A stretch of 53,282 nt of DNA from Pirellulales bacterium (GTDB lineage Bacteria > Planctomycetota > Planctomycetia > Pirellulales > Lacipirellulaceae): contig JAFGFZ010000381.1 in assembly GCA_016930815.1 (NCBI GenBank), positions 1-53,282 of the forward strand. The letters run 5' to 3'. Position numbers and translations under genes: made by a program. Positions 6,938 to 15,526 of this stretch are shown in pieces. The stretch's first letter is position 1. Each line of letters opens with the position of its first letter. The notes beneath the pieces are model-generated. The model was given only the letters and a program-made list of their open reading frames with translations, ran no database searches and was not told where the DNA came from.

Positions 6938-9900
6938 ATGAAATACATCCTGTCATTGGCAAGTCTGGCCATTGGGATCCTTGTGGCACCGGCCTATGCG
7001 GACGATATCACTTGGGATGGCGGTGACGGTTTTTGGGCCGATTTCAACTGGAATGGCGGGCTCGGACCACCGGACATGAGTGGGTGGGATAGTGCAATCA
7101 TCGGTTCCGGCACGGTAACGTTCGACGCAGTGGCGGCAGGCGCTGATTTCCTGACCATGCCATGGAGTGATCTGACGATTCGAACCGGTGGTACGTGGAC
7201 CCAAACCACAACGCATTGGAATCGCATCAACGGTGGTTTTTATCTCGATGGCGGTTCGTTCATTCGACCCGCTGCCGGGAACCTGGTTTTCGGCTCCAAC
7301 GATTCGGTTCCTAATGGAACATGGATCAATATCGGTATCACCAACGGGGGTACGCTCCGAATCAACGGGAATCTCTGGTTTGGATACTCGGGTGATGCAA
7401 CGCCCTTCGACCTGGAGGTGACGATGACGATCGACGACGGCTCGGTCGAATTAACCGGTGGTGTTAGTGCTGCCTGGTGGCTTTGGGACGACAATATCGG
7501 TTTCAATTCCTACTCGATCAACTTCATCGGCCCGGGTTCCATCCGGCTCGGCGGTGGCGGCATCCAGCCAGAAAGCGCCGGTGGCCCAGTCACGTTCCAG
7601 ACGCTTTGGGATATGGGTATTTTGCAGTACAACGGCCAGAGCGCGACGAACTTCGACGATCATTTCACGATCGCCGGAACGTTTGGCAACGATGGTTACA
7701 CGCTGATTTCGGGAGCCCCCAACCGGCTCACTCTCGAAGTCAACCGGGAAACCGGGAATATCACACTGAGCAATCAAACGGTTGCCGATACATTCGTCAT
7801 ATCGGCCTACAATCTTCTCTCGGAGGTGGGCGCGTTCAATCCAACGGCATGGCTATCCATCGCCGACAACTATGACGCCGACAGCGGCCCCCCGTATGCC
7901 GATCCCGACGACAATTGGATCGAGCTGGGCGCGACGGCCAGTGACATTGCCGAAGGGACACTCGGTACGACAACCCTCAGCCCCGGCACAGCAATTGATC
8001 TCGGCAACGTCTGGATCAAGAGCATCCACGAGGACATCCAAATCGAAATCCTTGGAGATCAAGGAACCTACTTGGAATATTTTGTTCTTTACACGGGCAA
8101 CGATGGATCTGCATATGAAATGGGTGATCTCAATTTTGACAACGAAATCACTGTCCTTGATTGGCAGATTTACAAGGCTGGCATCCGCCAGAACCTGGCC
8201 GGCTTATCGATTGCGGAGTCGTACAAGAAGGGCGACCTGGATGGCGATGGTGACAACGACCTGGTGGATTTTGGGATCTTTCGCGGCGCGTACGATGTGG
8301 CGAATGGTTCAGGCGCGTTCGATGCGATGGTTGCCGGCGTGCCGGAACCGGCGAGTCTCGTTCTATTGGTTCTGGGAACCACGATGATGCTGTTTTTTTC
8401 TCGTCCGCACCGCTGGTTGCGCCAGCCTTCTGCCTTCTCTAAGTTGGGTACTTTTGTGGTTCTGTGCTTTGGGTTGTGCACTCTGTCGGCGCGGGCCGAC
8501 TGGACGCCAGTCTTCGAGTACAGCTTTCCGGCGTCCTATAACGGGACGGGGAGTACGCTCGTCGATTTGAGCGGGGCAGGAAACAACGCCACGTTCGATT
8601 CGGCGGACGGTGCTCTTATGGACAACCGCCCGCCCGGCTTCGACACATCCCTGATGTCCATTACCGGGGCGTCGCCCTACGGCCGCCATGGGGATACGGA
8701 TGCAATTGACCTGCTTGATAACGATCTGGTCGCCGCGGCTGGCGGATTCACCATGGATCTCTGGTTCCAGTGGGAAGGGATCTACACGAACTCCCGCAAG
8801 TTGCTCGACTACGCCGGAACGGAGGCCCTGGTCACGCGGGACAATCAGGCCCAGTTTCGCATTTCCGACAGCGCGTACATTCTCGGTGCTCCGATTGTCG
8901 CCAATACCTGGTATCACCTTGTGGCCGTGTTCGATTCAATGGGCAACACACCCTATGAGGCAGGCGATGCGAACTCCCCGAACGATCCGGAACTCGATGG
9001 TATGGCCTATTTATACTTGGACGGTGTCTTGGTCGATTCGGAAGCCGTGACGAAGACCGGTTATGGCGATGCCTTGAATCGCCCGATCGGCATCAATCGT
9101 TGGGCCGGTGGTGGGGGTGAATGGTACCAGGGGCTCAACTTCAATCCGTCGGTCTATCTCGGTATCCCCGGGCTATTAACATTGACCCTTGAAGTCAACA
9201 CAACAACTGGGGCGATGGTGCTACGCAATGATTCCGGCAAGGCGATGGATATCAATGCCTATGAAATTCTCAGCGCCGGGGGCGCATTGAATTCAGATGG
9301 CTGGATCAGCCTCCAGGATCAAAACCTGGTCGATTTCCCCGCCGGCAATGGTACGGGAAACGGCTGGGAGGAATCAGGGACGCCCAATGCCGGATTCCTC
9401 GGGGAAACTTATTTACTCGGCGATTCGACGTTTGCTGATACCCTCTCGATTGACCTGGGTTCGGCCTATAATCCCTTCGTTTTTGGATTGGGGAACGATG
9501 GTGATCTGGTGATGAATGTTCGCCGGGCGGATGGATTGCTTATCGAAGCGAACATTGAATACATCACCGGTGGCGGGAATGCCGACTTCGATTCCGATGG
9601 GGATGTGGACGGGGCCGACTTCCTTGCATGGCAACGCGGTTTCGGTGGTGCCGGAGGCCTCGCTCAAGGGGATGCGAATGCCGATGGGGCCGTGGATGGA
9701 GCCGACCTTGCCATCTGGAAAAGTCAATTCGGTCTGGGGGGTGCTGCTGTTGGCCTGGCGAAGATGGCCATTCCCGAGCCATCGACACTGGGATTAGGAA
9801 TTCTCTTCTTATCGGGCCTGGCCATTGGATGGATCCGCCGATGGAGAGGAAGTTGCATGCTTGATTTGAGTGCAAGACGACTGGTTCTGGGTATCGTTGC

Positions 9901-11104
9901 CCTTGGTATCGTGGTTTCCCTGCCGGTTCCTGCCATGGCGACGGTCACCCTGGATCGCGATTATCAGATGGGTGATGATCCCAACGAGGATGCACAGGCA
10001 GGTATTTCGATTGGATATGGGGCGGGCAACATAGCCTTCGGCTCGACACTCGACAGTGCACCGGTCAACCTGCAGCATCTGGTGGCTTATGGCGGGACCT
10101 ATGTGGATGTGGGTCCTAGCGGTCTTTCTCGGCCGGGTGCCGGGAGCGGGTCTTTGGGAGTCGAATTCGATGGGTCCCATCCGGATACTCTGCAGGGCAC
10201 GGGCCTCGGTTTTCCTGGGAATGATCCTCCCCAGAACCCTGTCGATGACTATTCGGGCGTTTATAGCCGAGGCATCCAAGTTTGGGTTTATCCGACGAAT
10301 GCTAGCAGCACGGCCCGGCAGGACATCGTCAATGATACCTACCAATTCGGCTTGCATATCACGGCGGATCATTTATGGGGAATGACGTGGGGAGCGGACA
10401 CTAGTACAACAACCGTTGGGCGGATCATCAATTCAACGGAATCCGTAGCCTATAACACGTGGACCCATGTCCATCAGCATTCTTCCGGCAGCTCAGGCAT
10501 TCTTTACATCAATGGGATCGCCGTCGCGGCCTCGGCACCGGGCCAATATTATCATCCCCACGTTGGCACCGGGCAGGACCTGGATTTGAGCGTAGGCACG
10601 GCATGCGACCTCATCTCCAATCCCTTCACCGGAGCCGTGGACAACCTGCAGATCTATGTCGCCGGTGGCCCACTGGATTACGGCACGTACAACACGGAAA
10701 CGGATAATGGCTATATCGCGGCCCTCGGATTGGTCGACGGTGATCTCACGGGTGACGGATTCGTCCAAGGGGACGGGAGTGGCGGTATGGCAGAGCACGA
10801 TGACGTGGGTGTCTTCGTCGAAGGCTGGAAATATGAAAAGATCCTCAATGGCTGGCGTATCGGAGATCTCGAAACACGCCAAACGGGTGACTTCAACTAC
10901 GATGGCATTGTGAGTCTGCTCGATTGGCACATCTTGCGATTGAACCACGCGACCGGTGCCGCTGGCGTGGATCTGGGCGAATTACTCGCCGCCGCTGGTG
11001 TGCCAGAACCATCCTCGTTCGTCCTTGCCGGATTATGGCTCGGTCTTGGAGGGGTCGTTCTACGGCTGTGCGGCCAAGCACAACGCTATCGAGGGGACTC
11101 CTAG
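6938..11104 (+). CDS. Three PEP-CTERM precursors joined in one frame (candidate secreted polyprotein)
   Basis: 1388 codons without a stop; ATG 6938 follows AAGGAAAGGGTGAG. Module 1 (1-~495): signal peptide ending APAYA-DD, beta-rich autotransporter-like region, an LTLEVN...TG domain, dockerin-like Ca-binding repeats (GDLNFDNEITVLD, GDLDGDGDNDLVD), then PEP at residues 469-471 with helix and basic end SRPHRW. Module 2 (~500-973): second signal-like segment KLGTFVVLCFGLCTLSARA-DW, LamG domain nearly identical to the preceding gene, a second LTLEVNTTTG domain, dockerin-like repeats (DFDSDGDVDGADFLAW, GDANADGAVDGADLAIW), PEP at 946-948, helix, RRWRG. Module 3 (974-1388): Met 974 with its own ribosome-binding site, signal peptide ending VPAMA-TV, LamG-like domain, dockerin-like repeats, PEP at 1356-1358. 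Two complete sorting signals are thus internal. Stop-codon loss between tandem genes, sequence error, or a genuine polyprotein are all possible. Confidence 0.85.
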   Translation: MKYILSLASLAIGILVAPAYADDITWDGGDGFWADFNWNGGLGPPDMSGWDSAIIGSGTVTFDAVAAGADFLTMPWSDLTIRTGGTWTQTTTHWNRINGGFYLDGGSFIRPAAGNLVFGSNDSVPNGTWINIGITNGGTLRINGNLWFGYSGDATPFDLEVTMTIDDGSVELTGGVSAAWWLWDDNIGFNSYSINFIGPGSIRLGGGGIQPESAGGPVTFQTLWDMGILQYNGQSATNFDDHFTIAGTFGNDGYTLISGAPNRLTLEVNRETGNITLSNQTVADTFVISAYNLLSEVGAFNPTAWLSIADNYDADSGPPYADPDDNWIELGATASDIAEGTLGTTTLSPGTAIDLGNVWIKSIHEDIQIEILGDQGTYLEYFVLYTGNDGSAYEMGDLNFDNEITVLDWQIYKAGIRQNLAGLSIAESYKKGDLDGDGDNDLVDFGIFRGAYDVANGSGAFDAMVAGVPEPASLVLLVLGTTMMLFFSRPHRWLRQPSAFSKLGTFVVLCFGLCTLSARADWTPVFEYSFPASYNGTGSTLVDLSGAGNNATFDSADGALMDNRPPGFDTSLMSITGASPYGRHGDTDAIDLLDNDLVAAAGGFTMDLWFQWEGIYTNSRKLLDYAGTEALVTRDNQAQFRISDSAYILGAPIVANTWYHLVAVFDSMGNTPYEAGDANSPNDPELDGMAYLYLDGVLVDSEAVTKTGYGDALNRPIGINRWAGGGGEWYQGLNFNPSVYLGIPGLLTLTLEVNTTTGAMVLRNDSGKAMDINAYEILSAGGALNSDGWISLQDQNLVDFPAGNGTGNGWEESGTPNAGFLGETYLLGDSTFADTLSIDLGSAYNPFVFGLGNDGDLVMNVRRADGLLIEANIEYITGGGNADFDSDGDVDGADFLAWQRGFGGAGGLAQGDANADGAVDGADLAIWKSQFGLGGAAVGLAKMAIPEPSTLGLGILFLSGLAIGWIRRWRGSCMLDLSARRLVLGIVALGIVVSLPVPAMATVTLDRDYQMGDDPNEDAQAGISIGYGAGNIAFGSTLDSAPVNLQHLVAYGGTYVDVGPSGLSRPGAGSGSLGVEFDGSHPDTLQGTGLGFPGNDPPQNPVDDYSGVYSRGIQVWVYPTNASSTARQDIVNDTYQFGLHITADHLWGMTWGADTSTTTVGRIINSTESVAYNTWTHVHQHSSGSSGILYINGIAVAASAPGQYYHPHVGTGQDLDLSVGTACDLISNPFTGAVDNLQIYVAGGPLDYGTYNTETDNGYIAALGLVDGDLTGDGFVQGDGSGGMAEHDDVGVFVEGWKYEKILNGWRIGDLETRQTGDFNYDGIVSLLDWHILRLNHATGAAGVDLGELLAAAGVPEPSSFVLAGLWLGLGGVVLRLCGQAQRYRGDS
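9843..9859 (+). promoter_or_regulatory. Internal ribosome-binding site and start for module 3 of the joined PEP-CTERM frame
   Basis: GGAGAGGA (9843-9850) lies 6 bases before an in-frame ATG at 9857, directly ahead of a typical signal peptide (MLDLSARRLVLGIVALG). Module 3 could therefore also be made alone as a 415-residue protein. No comparable site precedes the signal-like segment of module 2, whose nearest in-frame ATGs are at 8384 and 8387 inside the preceding anchor helix. Confidence 0.55.
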
Positions 11105-11316
11105 TATTGATGTAAGTTGTTTCACGACAAAGTCTTATATTATGGGATTTCCAAAGGCGTTTGTGACCGAATCCTAATCCGGGGAACGGTTTTTAATTTT
11201 CCCGAAACTTGTTTTTTTATTTGCTTTTTATTGATCGAACGGATATGTTGTGGTGGATTTGATGCCATTGGATGAAAACGTTGTTACCGGCTCAGAAAAT
11301 CAGGGAGCATAGACTA

Positions 11317-12051
11317 ATGAGACAGATACTGCGTTATGCAAATGTTTCTCTCTGCACGTTGGCCGTTCTGGTATTTGCATCGGCATCGGCCAAGGGTGAT
11401 TTAGCTGGATGGCTAGCTGAGGTGGCCATTGGCACACCGGCCGGTTACACCAACACCGGCATCTCGGGTACCGCGCCGATTACGGCAGACATCGGCATCT
11501 ATGATGAGACGACAGCTGGCGGTGTCAGCTATGAATTCATCGTCAATGCCGGCAATGGTGGCGACAGTTCCGCTTTTATGGGATCCCTTGTTGCTCCTGT
11601 CGGTGATAGCGCGGGATTGAAATTCGAGCAATGGGCGAATACTGGAACCTATGGTGCAACAGCTTTTGGCGTGGCAGATTATGATTCCGGTATCCCGCAC
11701 ATCTTGAACGAGGACCACCAGGTCGTCTTCGTCAACAATGGCACAGATACAACTATCTATATTAATGGTGTCTTGACCGGTACGATTGCTGGCTTTTCAC
11801 CGACATTGTCTGGAGTCACAGGAATCGCCCAAGCGTATCGCCATGACACGGGGGCAACCATTGATCCATTGGACGGCACCCTCATCGGTGTGGCCGTGTA
11901 TGATGGGGCACTCTCTCCCGATGAGATTTCCACGCATTACCGAGCGTATATTCCCGAACCAGGTTCCTTCGTCCTTTTAGGTTTATGTGCCAGCATCTTG
12001 GGCCTGGCCTGGCGCCACCGTTCGTCTTACGGCTTCGCAGTAGTTCCTTAG
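11317..12051 (+). CDS. Secreted LamG-like protein with PEP-CTERM anchor
   Basis: 244 aa from ATG 11317, chosen because a signal peptide (MRQILRYANVSLCTLAVLVFASASAKG-D) begins there and GGGAG lies about 8 bases upstream; an in-frame ATG at 11272 would add 15 polar residues. The middle is a compact LamG/concanavalin-like domain (GVSYEFIVNAGNGGDSS, VVFVNNGTDTTIYINGVL, GTLIGVAVYDGALSPDEI). The C-terminus is YIPEPGSFVLLGLCASILGLAWRHR plus a 10-residue tail, a full PEP-CTERM signal. It shares the fold but little sequence with the two upstream genes. Inferred role: surface or matrix protein processed by exosortase; the ligand is unknown. Confidence 0.85.
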   Translation: MRQILRYANVSLCTLAVLVFASASAKGDLAGWLAEVAIGTPAGYTNTGISGTAPITADIGIYDETTAGGVSYEFIVNAGNGGDSSAFMGSLVAPVGDSAGLKFEQWANTGTYGATAFGVADYDSGIPHILNEDHQVVFVNNGTDTTIYINGVLTGTIAGFSPTLSGVTGIAQAYRHDTGATIDPLDGTLIGVAVYDGALSPDEISTHYRAYIPEPGSFVLLGLCASILGLAWRHRSSYGFAVVP

Positions 12052-12093
12052 AGGACGGCCTATGTCTTGGGTCAGGAGGCTGGCCATAGCTCA

Positions 12094-12146
12094 GAAGCCC
12101 GGCTTTTTCAAAAAGCCGGGCTTCTTTTTCAAAAAGCCGGGCTTCT
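12094..12146. terminator. Hairpin terminator with an extra tandem arm
   Basis: GAAGCCCGGCTTTTT (12094-12108) pairs with its complement at 12110-12124, then TTTTTC, then a second copy of the right arm at 12131-12145. It is the same sequence family as the hairpin at 2103. It ends the PEP-CTERM gene at 12051. The duplicated arm suggests slippage or a partly duplicated element and lets two alternative hairpins form. Confidence 0.65.
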
Positions 12147-12221
12147 TCGTTGTCGCATTCCATTTGGAATAGGCCATCATTCTTCGATTCCATGGTTTCG
12201 CAGAATCTGGCTGCAAGATCC

Positions 12222-12251
12222 TTGGCAGATACGAATGATAAGTGATAGAAT
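12222..12251 (+). promoter_or_regulatory. Possible sigma70-type promoter for the DUF1559 gene
   Basis: TTGGCA (12222-12227), an 18-base spacer and TAGAAT (12246-12251) lie 51 bases before the ATG at 12303; AGGGA at 12291-12295 is the likely ribosome-binding site. Prediction by eye only. Confidence 0.35.
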
Positions 12252-12302
12252 CCAGGTAGGCTACTATCTGCAATCCTCCTTTTATTCATCAGGGAACTGG
12301 CA

Positions 12303-13319
12303 ATGTTTTTAAGTTTTCGATATCGCCTTGCGCGATCGGCATTCACACTCGTCGAACTGCTAGTTGTGATTGCGATCATCGGTATCCTTGTGGCTCTTTT
12401 ACTGCCGGCCGTTCAAGCCGCGCGGGAGGCCGCTCGGCGATCGCAATGCAAGAACAACCTGAAACAACTCGGCCTGGCGGTCCAGAACTTTGCCGACGCG
12501 AAGAAGCACCTCCCCGCTGGCTCCCTGGGAACGATCGGCATCACAGCCCCCTATTTCTCGCCGCATGCCCAGGTATTGCCCTATTACGAGGAGGGGGCCC
12601 TCTTCGATGAATTCGAGTTCGACCAAAGTCCCTGGGAATTGTCGGCCGCGTCAGACAACTATGCGGTCGCGGCGATCCAGCCCACGGTGATGCTCTGCCC
12701 CAGTGATCCCTTTCGTGGCAAAGGATCGGACATGGGCTGGACGAATTATCATGCCAATGCGGGGAGCTGGGTCCAGATCACGCGTGGCTGGGATGGTGTC
12801 TTTGGACCCGATCGAGCGCCCGAGGTCTTCGAAGCGTTGGAGCCGCTCGAATGGAGGCACATCACCGATGGCGTCAGTAAGACGGCCATGTTCTCCGAGG
12901 TCATCAATGGCTTTGGCGAGAATGCGACCCCCTCCGAACGGGAGCAACTCGTTGACTGTTTTGAATTCGGCAGTGCGCCGAGTGGAGACATTTACGCGCT
13001 CCGAAGCGCCTTTTCATCCAAAGACTGGAGAACAGCCGCGATCCCATGGAGTGGCGACTGGCGGTGGCGTGGGAATCCATGGCAGGAGGGGACAGCCTGG
13101 CGAAATTGGTATAATCACCTGATGCCGCCCAATTCTGTCTGCTGGAAGATTTCATCGAGCTGGTGGAATCTAGTTTCTCCCGCAACGAGCGAACATTCCG
13201 GGGGCGTCAATACGTGCATGTGCGATGGAAGTGTCCGTTTCGTCGCCGAAGGAGTCGATCCGGATACTTGGACAGCCGCTGGCACGCGTGCGGGGGAAGA
13301 ACCATTGGACCTTCCGTAA
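12303..13319 (+). CDS. DUF1559 prepilin-like protein
   Basis: 338 aa. The N-terminus has the type IV pilin-like processing and helix motif SAFTLVELLVVIAIIGILV followed by PAVQAAREAARRSQCKNN, the signature of the large planctomycete DUF1559 family. The C-terminus holds the H-X9-DG motif (HSGGVNTCMCDGSVRF). Known: these proteins are present in tens of copies in planctomycete genomes; they carry a class III signal cleaved before FTLVE and are thought to form pseudopilin-like or secretion-related structures, but the exact role is not settled. The small lipoprotein gene follows directly, a common pairing. Confidence 0.95.
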   Translation: MFLSFRYRLARSAFTLVELLVVIAIIGILVALLLPAVQAAREAARRSQCKNNLKQLGLAVQNFADAKKHLPAGSLGTIGITAPYFSPHAQVLPYYEEGALFDEFEFDQSPWELSAASDNYAVAAIQPTVMLCPSDPFRGKGSDMGWTNYHANAGSWVQITRGWDGVFGPDRAPEVFEALEPLEWRHITDGVSKTAMFSEVINGFGENATPSEREQLVDCFEFGSAPSGDIYALRSAFSSKDWRTAAIPWSGDWRWRGNPWQEGTAWRNWYNHLMPPNSVCWKISSSWWNLVSPATSEHSGGVNTCMCDGSVRFVAEGVDPDTWTAAGTRAGEEPLDLP

Positions 13320-13334
13320 CTCTTGATTGAGGCA

Positions 13335-13526
13335 ATGAGACAATCCATGCGCAAACTCGCATTCGCTCGTATCATGGATGCCATCAAAGGGCTTTTAGCA
13401 GCCGCCATCCTGATCGTTCCCCTCTTGGGATGCGGTACGGAAGAGCCGAAAAAGAGCCCTGAGGAACTGAAGAAGGGGCAGCAGGAACACGCCAAGCGTG
13501 TCCAACGCGAACTTGATGGCAATTGA
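13335..13526 (+). CDS. Small lipoprotein following DUF1559 gene
   Basis: About 63 aa from ATG 13335 (other in-frame starts: TTG 13323, ATG 13347). A hydrophobic signal (AIKGLLAAAILIVPLLGC) ends in a lipobox LLGC, after which a short charged tail follows (GTEEPKKSPEELKKGQQEH). Expected to be a membrane-anchored lipoprotein after cleavage before Cys. It begins 15 bases after the DUF1559 stop and is probably co-transcribed. Similar short lipoproteins often accompany DUF1559 genes in planctomycetes; no function is known to me. It converges with glnS with only 27 bases between ends. Confidence 0.75.
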   Translation: MRQSMRKLAFARIMDAIKGLLAAAILIVPLLGCGTEEPKKSPEELKKGQQEHAKRVQRELDGN

Positions 13527-13553
13527 AGCCAGCGCGAGCCGTCCACGTTGCGA

Positions 13554-15260
13554 TCAGTTTTTCTCTTTCAGTTTCGCCCACGTGTCGCGGAGTGTGGTCG
13601 TGCGGTTGAAAACAGGTCGGCCAGGCGTGGAGGTTTTAGGATCGACATAGAAGTAGCCAAGCCGTTCGAATTGGTAATGGCTGCCGGGTTCCGCATCGCC
13701 GAGCGATGCTTCGACTTTTCCGTCGAGTAGGATTTCGAGTGAGTTCGGATTCAGGTTGACGAAAAAATCTTCGCCGTCGGGGACATCGTCTGGATTCTCT
13801 TTGCGGAAGAGGTGATCGTAGAGCCGGATTTCGACATCCACCGCGTGCTTCGCGCTGACCCAATGAATGGTTCCTTTCACCTTCCGGCCGTCTGGTGCAT
13901 TACCGCCGCGGGTGTCGGGATCATAGGTGCAGTGGATTTCGGTTATCGCGCCGGTTGTCGGGTCTTTCACGACATCGGTGCAGGTCACGAAATAGGCGTA
14001 TCGGAGCCGGACTTCCTGTCCTGGCGCGAGCCGGAAGAATTTTTTCGGCGGGAGTTCCATGAAATCATCCCGTTCGATATAAAGCTCCCGCGAGAATGCG
14101 ACCTGGCGGGATCCCATGGCCGGATTCAGGGGATGGTTGGCCGCCTCGAGGAGTTCGTCCTCGTCTTCCGGATAGTTGTCAATCACGACCTTCAGTGGCC
14201 GGAGGACCGCCATGGCACGTGGCGCCCGTTCATTCAAATCCTCGCGCAGGCATTCTTCGAGCACGCTCACGTCGATCGTGCTATTGAATTTGGCAACGCC
14301 AATTGCCGTACAGAATGCGCGGATCGCCTCGGGCGTATAGCCCCGGCGGCGCAGGCCCTGGATTGTTGGCATCCGGGGATCATCCCATCCTTCCACCTTT
14401 CCTTCCTTGACAAGCAACAAGAATTTCCGTTTGCTCATGACCGTATAGGTCAAATTGAGCCTGGCAAATTCGATCTGTTGTGGATGATAAACCCCCAGGG
14501 CATCAAGATACCAATCGTAGAGGGGGCGATGATTCTCGAATTCGAGCGTGCATATGGAATGTGTAATCCTCTCGATCGAATCACTCTGGCCATGCGCCCA
14601 GTCGTACATCGGATAGATGCACCAAGCATCTCCCGTACGATGGTGGGAGGCGTGCAGGATGCGGTACATGACCGGATCGCGCATGTTCAAATTCGGGGAG
14701 GCCATGTCGATCTTGGCGCGAAGGGTGCGTGAACCATTCGGGAATTCGCCTGCATTCATCCGTTCGAAGAGGTCCAGATTCTCCTCGACGGTCCGGTCGC
14801 GGTAGGGGCTGTTGGTTCCCGGTTCGGTCAGCGTGCCACGGTGTTCGCGGGTATCCTCGGCGGTTAGGTCGCAGACGTAAGCTTGGCCAGCCCGGATGAG
14901 TTGGACCGCCCATTGATAGAGCTGTTCGAAGTAGTCGGAAGCATAGTATTCCCGATCCCCCCAATCGAACCCGAGCCAGCGAATGTCATTTTTGATTGAA
15001 TCAATGTACTCCTGTTCCTCCTTGGTTGGATTTGTATCATCGAACCGGAGATTGCAGAGCCCTCCGTACTCGGCCGCCAAACCGAAATTCAAGCAGATGC
15101 TCTTGGCATGCCCGATATGCAAATAGCCATTCGGCTCTGGAGGAAAACGGGTATGGACACGGCCCGCATGCTTTGCCGTGGCATTGTCCGTGTCAATCAT
15201 CTGCTGGATGAAGTGGCGGGATTGGGAGTTACTAGCGGAATTCGAAGGATCTGATTTCAT
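13554..15260 (-). CDS. glnS: Glutaminyl-tRNA synthetase
   Basis: 568 aa, class I synthetase charging tRNA-Gln with glutamine. Visible: [18 protein letters not shown] (HIGH motif), [33 protein letters not shown], and KMSKS as VMSKRK. Two C-terminal beta-barrel anticodon-binding regions follow ([47 protein letters not shown]). Length is close to the family norm (about 550 aa). Start ATG 15260 adds a short polar leader before [19 protein letters not shown], which is variable in the family. gltX lies upstream on the same strand, 266 bases away. A genuine GlnRS alongside GltX suggests direct charging of tRNA-Gln rather than only the amidotransferase route. Confidence 0.97.
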   Translation of the reverse strand: MKSDPSNSASNSQSRHFIQQMIDTDNATAKHAGRVHTRFPPEPNGYLHIGHAKSICLNFGLAAEYGGLCNLRFDDTNPTKEEQEYIDSIKNDIRWLGFDWGDREYYASDYFEQLYQWAVQLIRAGQAYVCDLTAEDTREHRGTLTEPGTNSPYRDRTVEENLDLFERMNAGEFPNGSRTLRAKIDMASPNLNMRDPVMYRILHASHHRTGDAWCIYPMYDWAHGQSDSIERITHSICTLEFENHRPLYDWYLDALGVYHPQQIEFARLNLTYTVMSKRKFLLLVKEGKVEGWDDPRMPTIQGLRRRGYTPEAIRAFCTAIGVAKFNSTIDVSVLEECLREDLNERAPRAMAVLRPLKVVIDNYPEDEDELLEAANHPLNPAMGSRQVAFSRELYIERDDFMELPPKKFFRLAPGQEVRLRYAYFVTCTDVVKDPTTGAITEIHCTYDPDTRGGNAPDGRKVKGTIHWVSAKHAVDVEIRLYDHLFRKENPDDVPDGEDFFVNLNPNSLEILLDGKVEASLGDAEPGSHYQFERLGYFYVDPKTSTPGRPVFNRTTTLRDTWAKLKEKN

Positions 15261-15526
15261 GATAGGAACTCATCCGATGGTGGTTCTCGCTTTTGCCAGG
15301 AGGGCCCTTGGGAACCTTTTCTCAATGCTAGCTCCCCTAGCGCCGCTTGTGGAGAGAGGGGACAGCAGTGAGGGATTTTGAAATTTGGTCTTTGTAGCGC
15401 GATCAATGTAGCAGAAGTCGACCAGATCAAGTAGAGGGCTACGAGAAATCCCAACTAGAAATGTTTCCAAGACATGCGAACTGTCCACGTTGCCCTGAGA
15501 ACACCGGGTCGAACGATTCGGCCACG

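Noticed and set aside
9857-11104. Module 3 of the joined PEP-CTERM frame as a separate gene only
   Set aside because: It has its own start signal, but the upstream frame runs into it without a stop, so I report one frame with an internal start instead of two genes.
11178-11220. CGGGGAA ... TTCCCG followed by T runs after the large PEP-CTERM gene as a terminator
   Set aside because: The stem is only about six pairs with a bulge; too weak to list although the T-rich tract is suggestive.
13812-14732. Plus-strand frame of 306 codons
   Set aside because: Antisense shadow of glnS; no domain pattern, no ribosome-binding site.
15320-15375. AGCTCCCCTAG ... GAGAGGGGAC as a hairpin or mobile-element remnant between gltX and glnS
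   Set aside because: Pairing is short and imperfect, and there is no further copy in the window.
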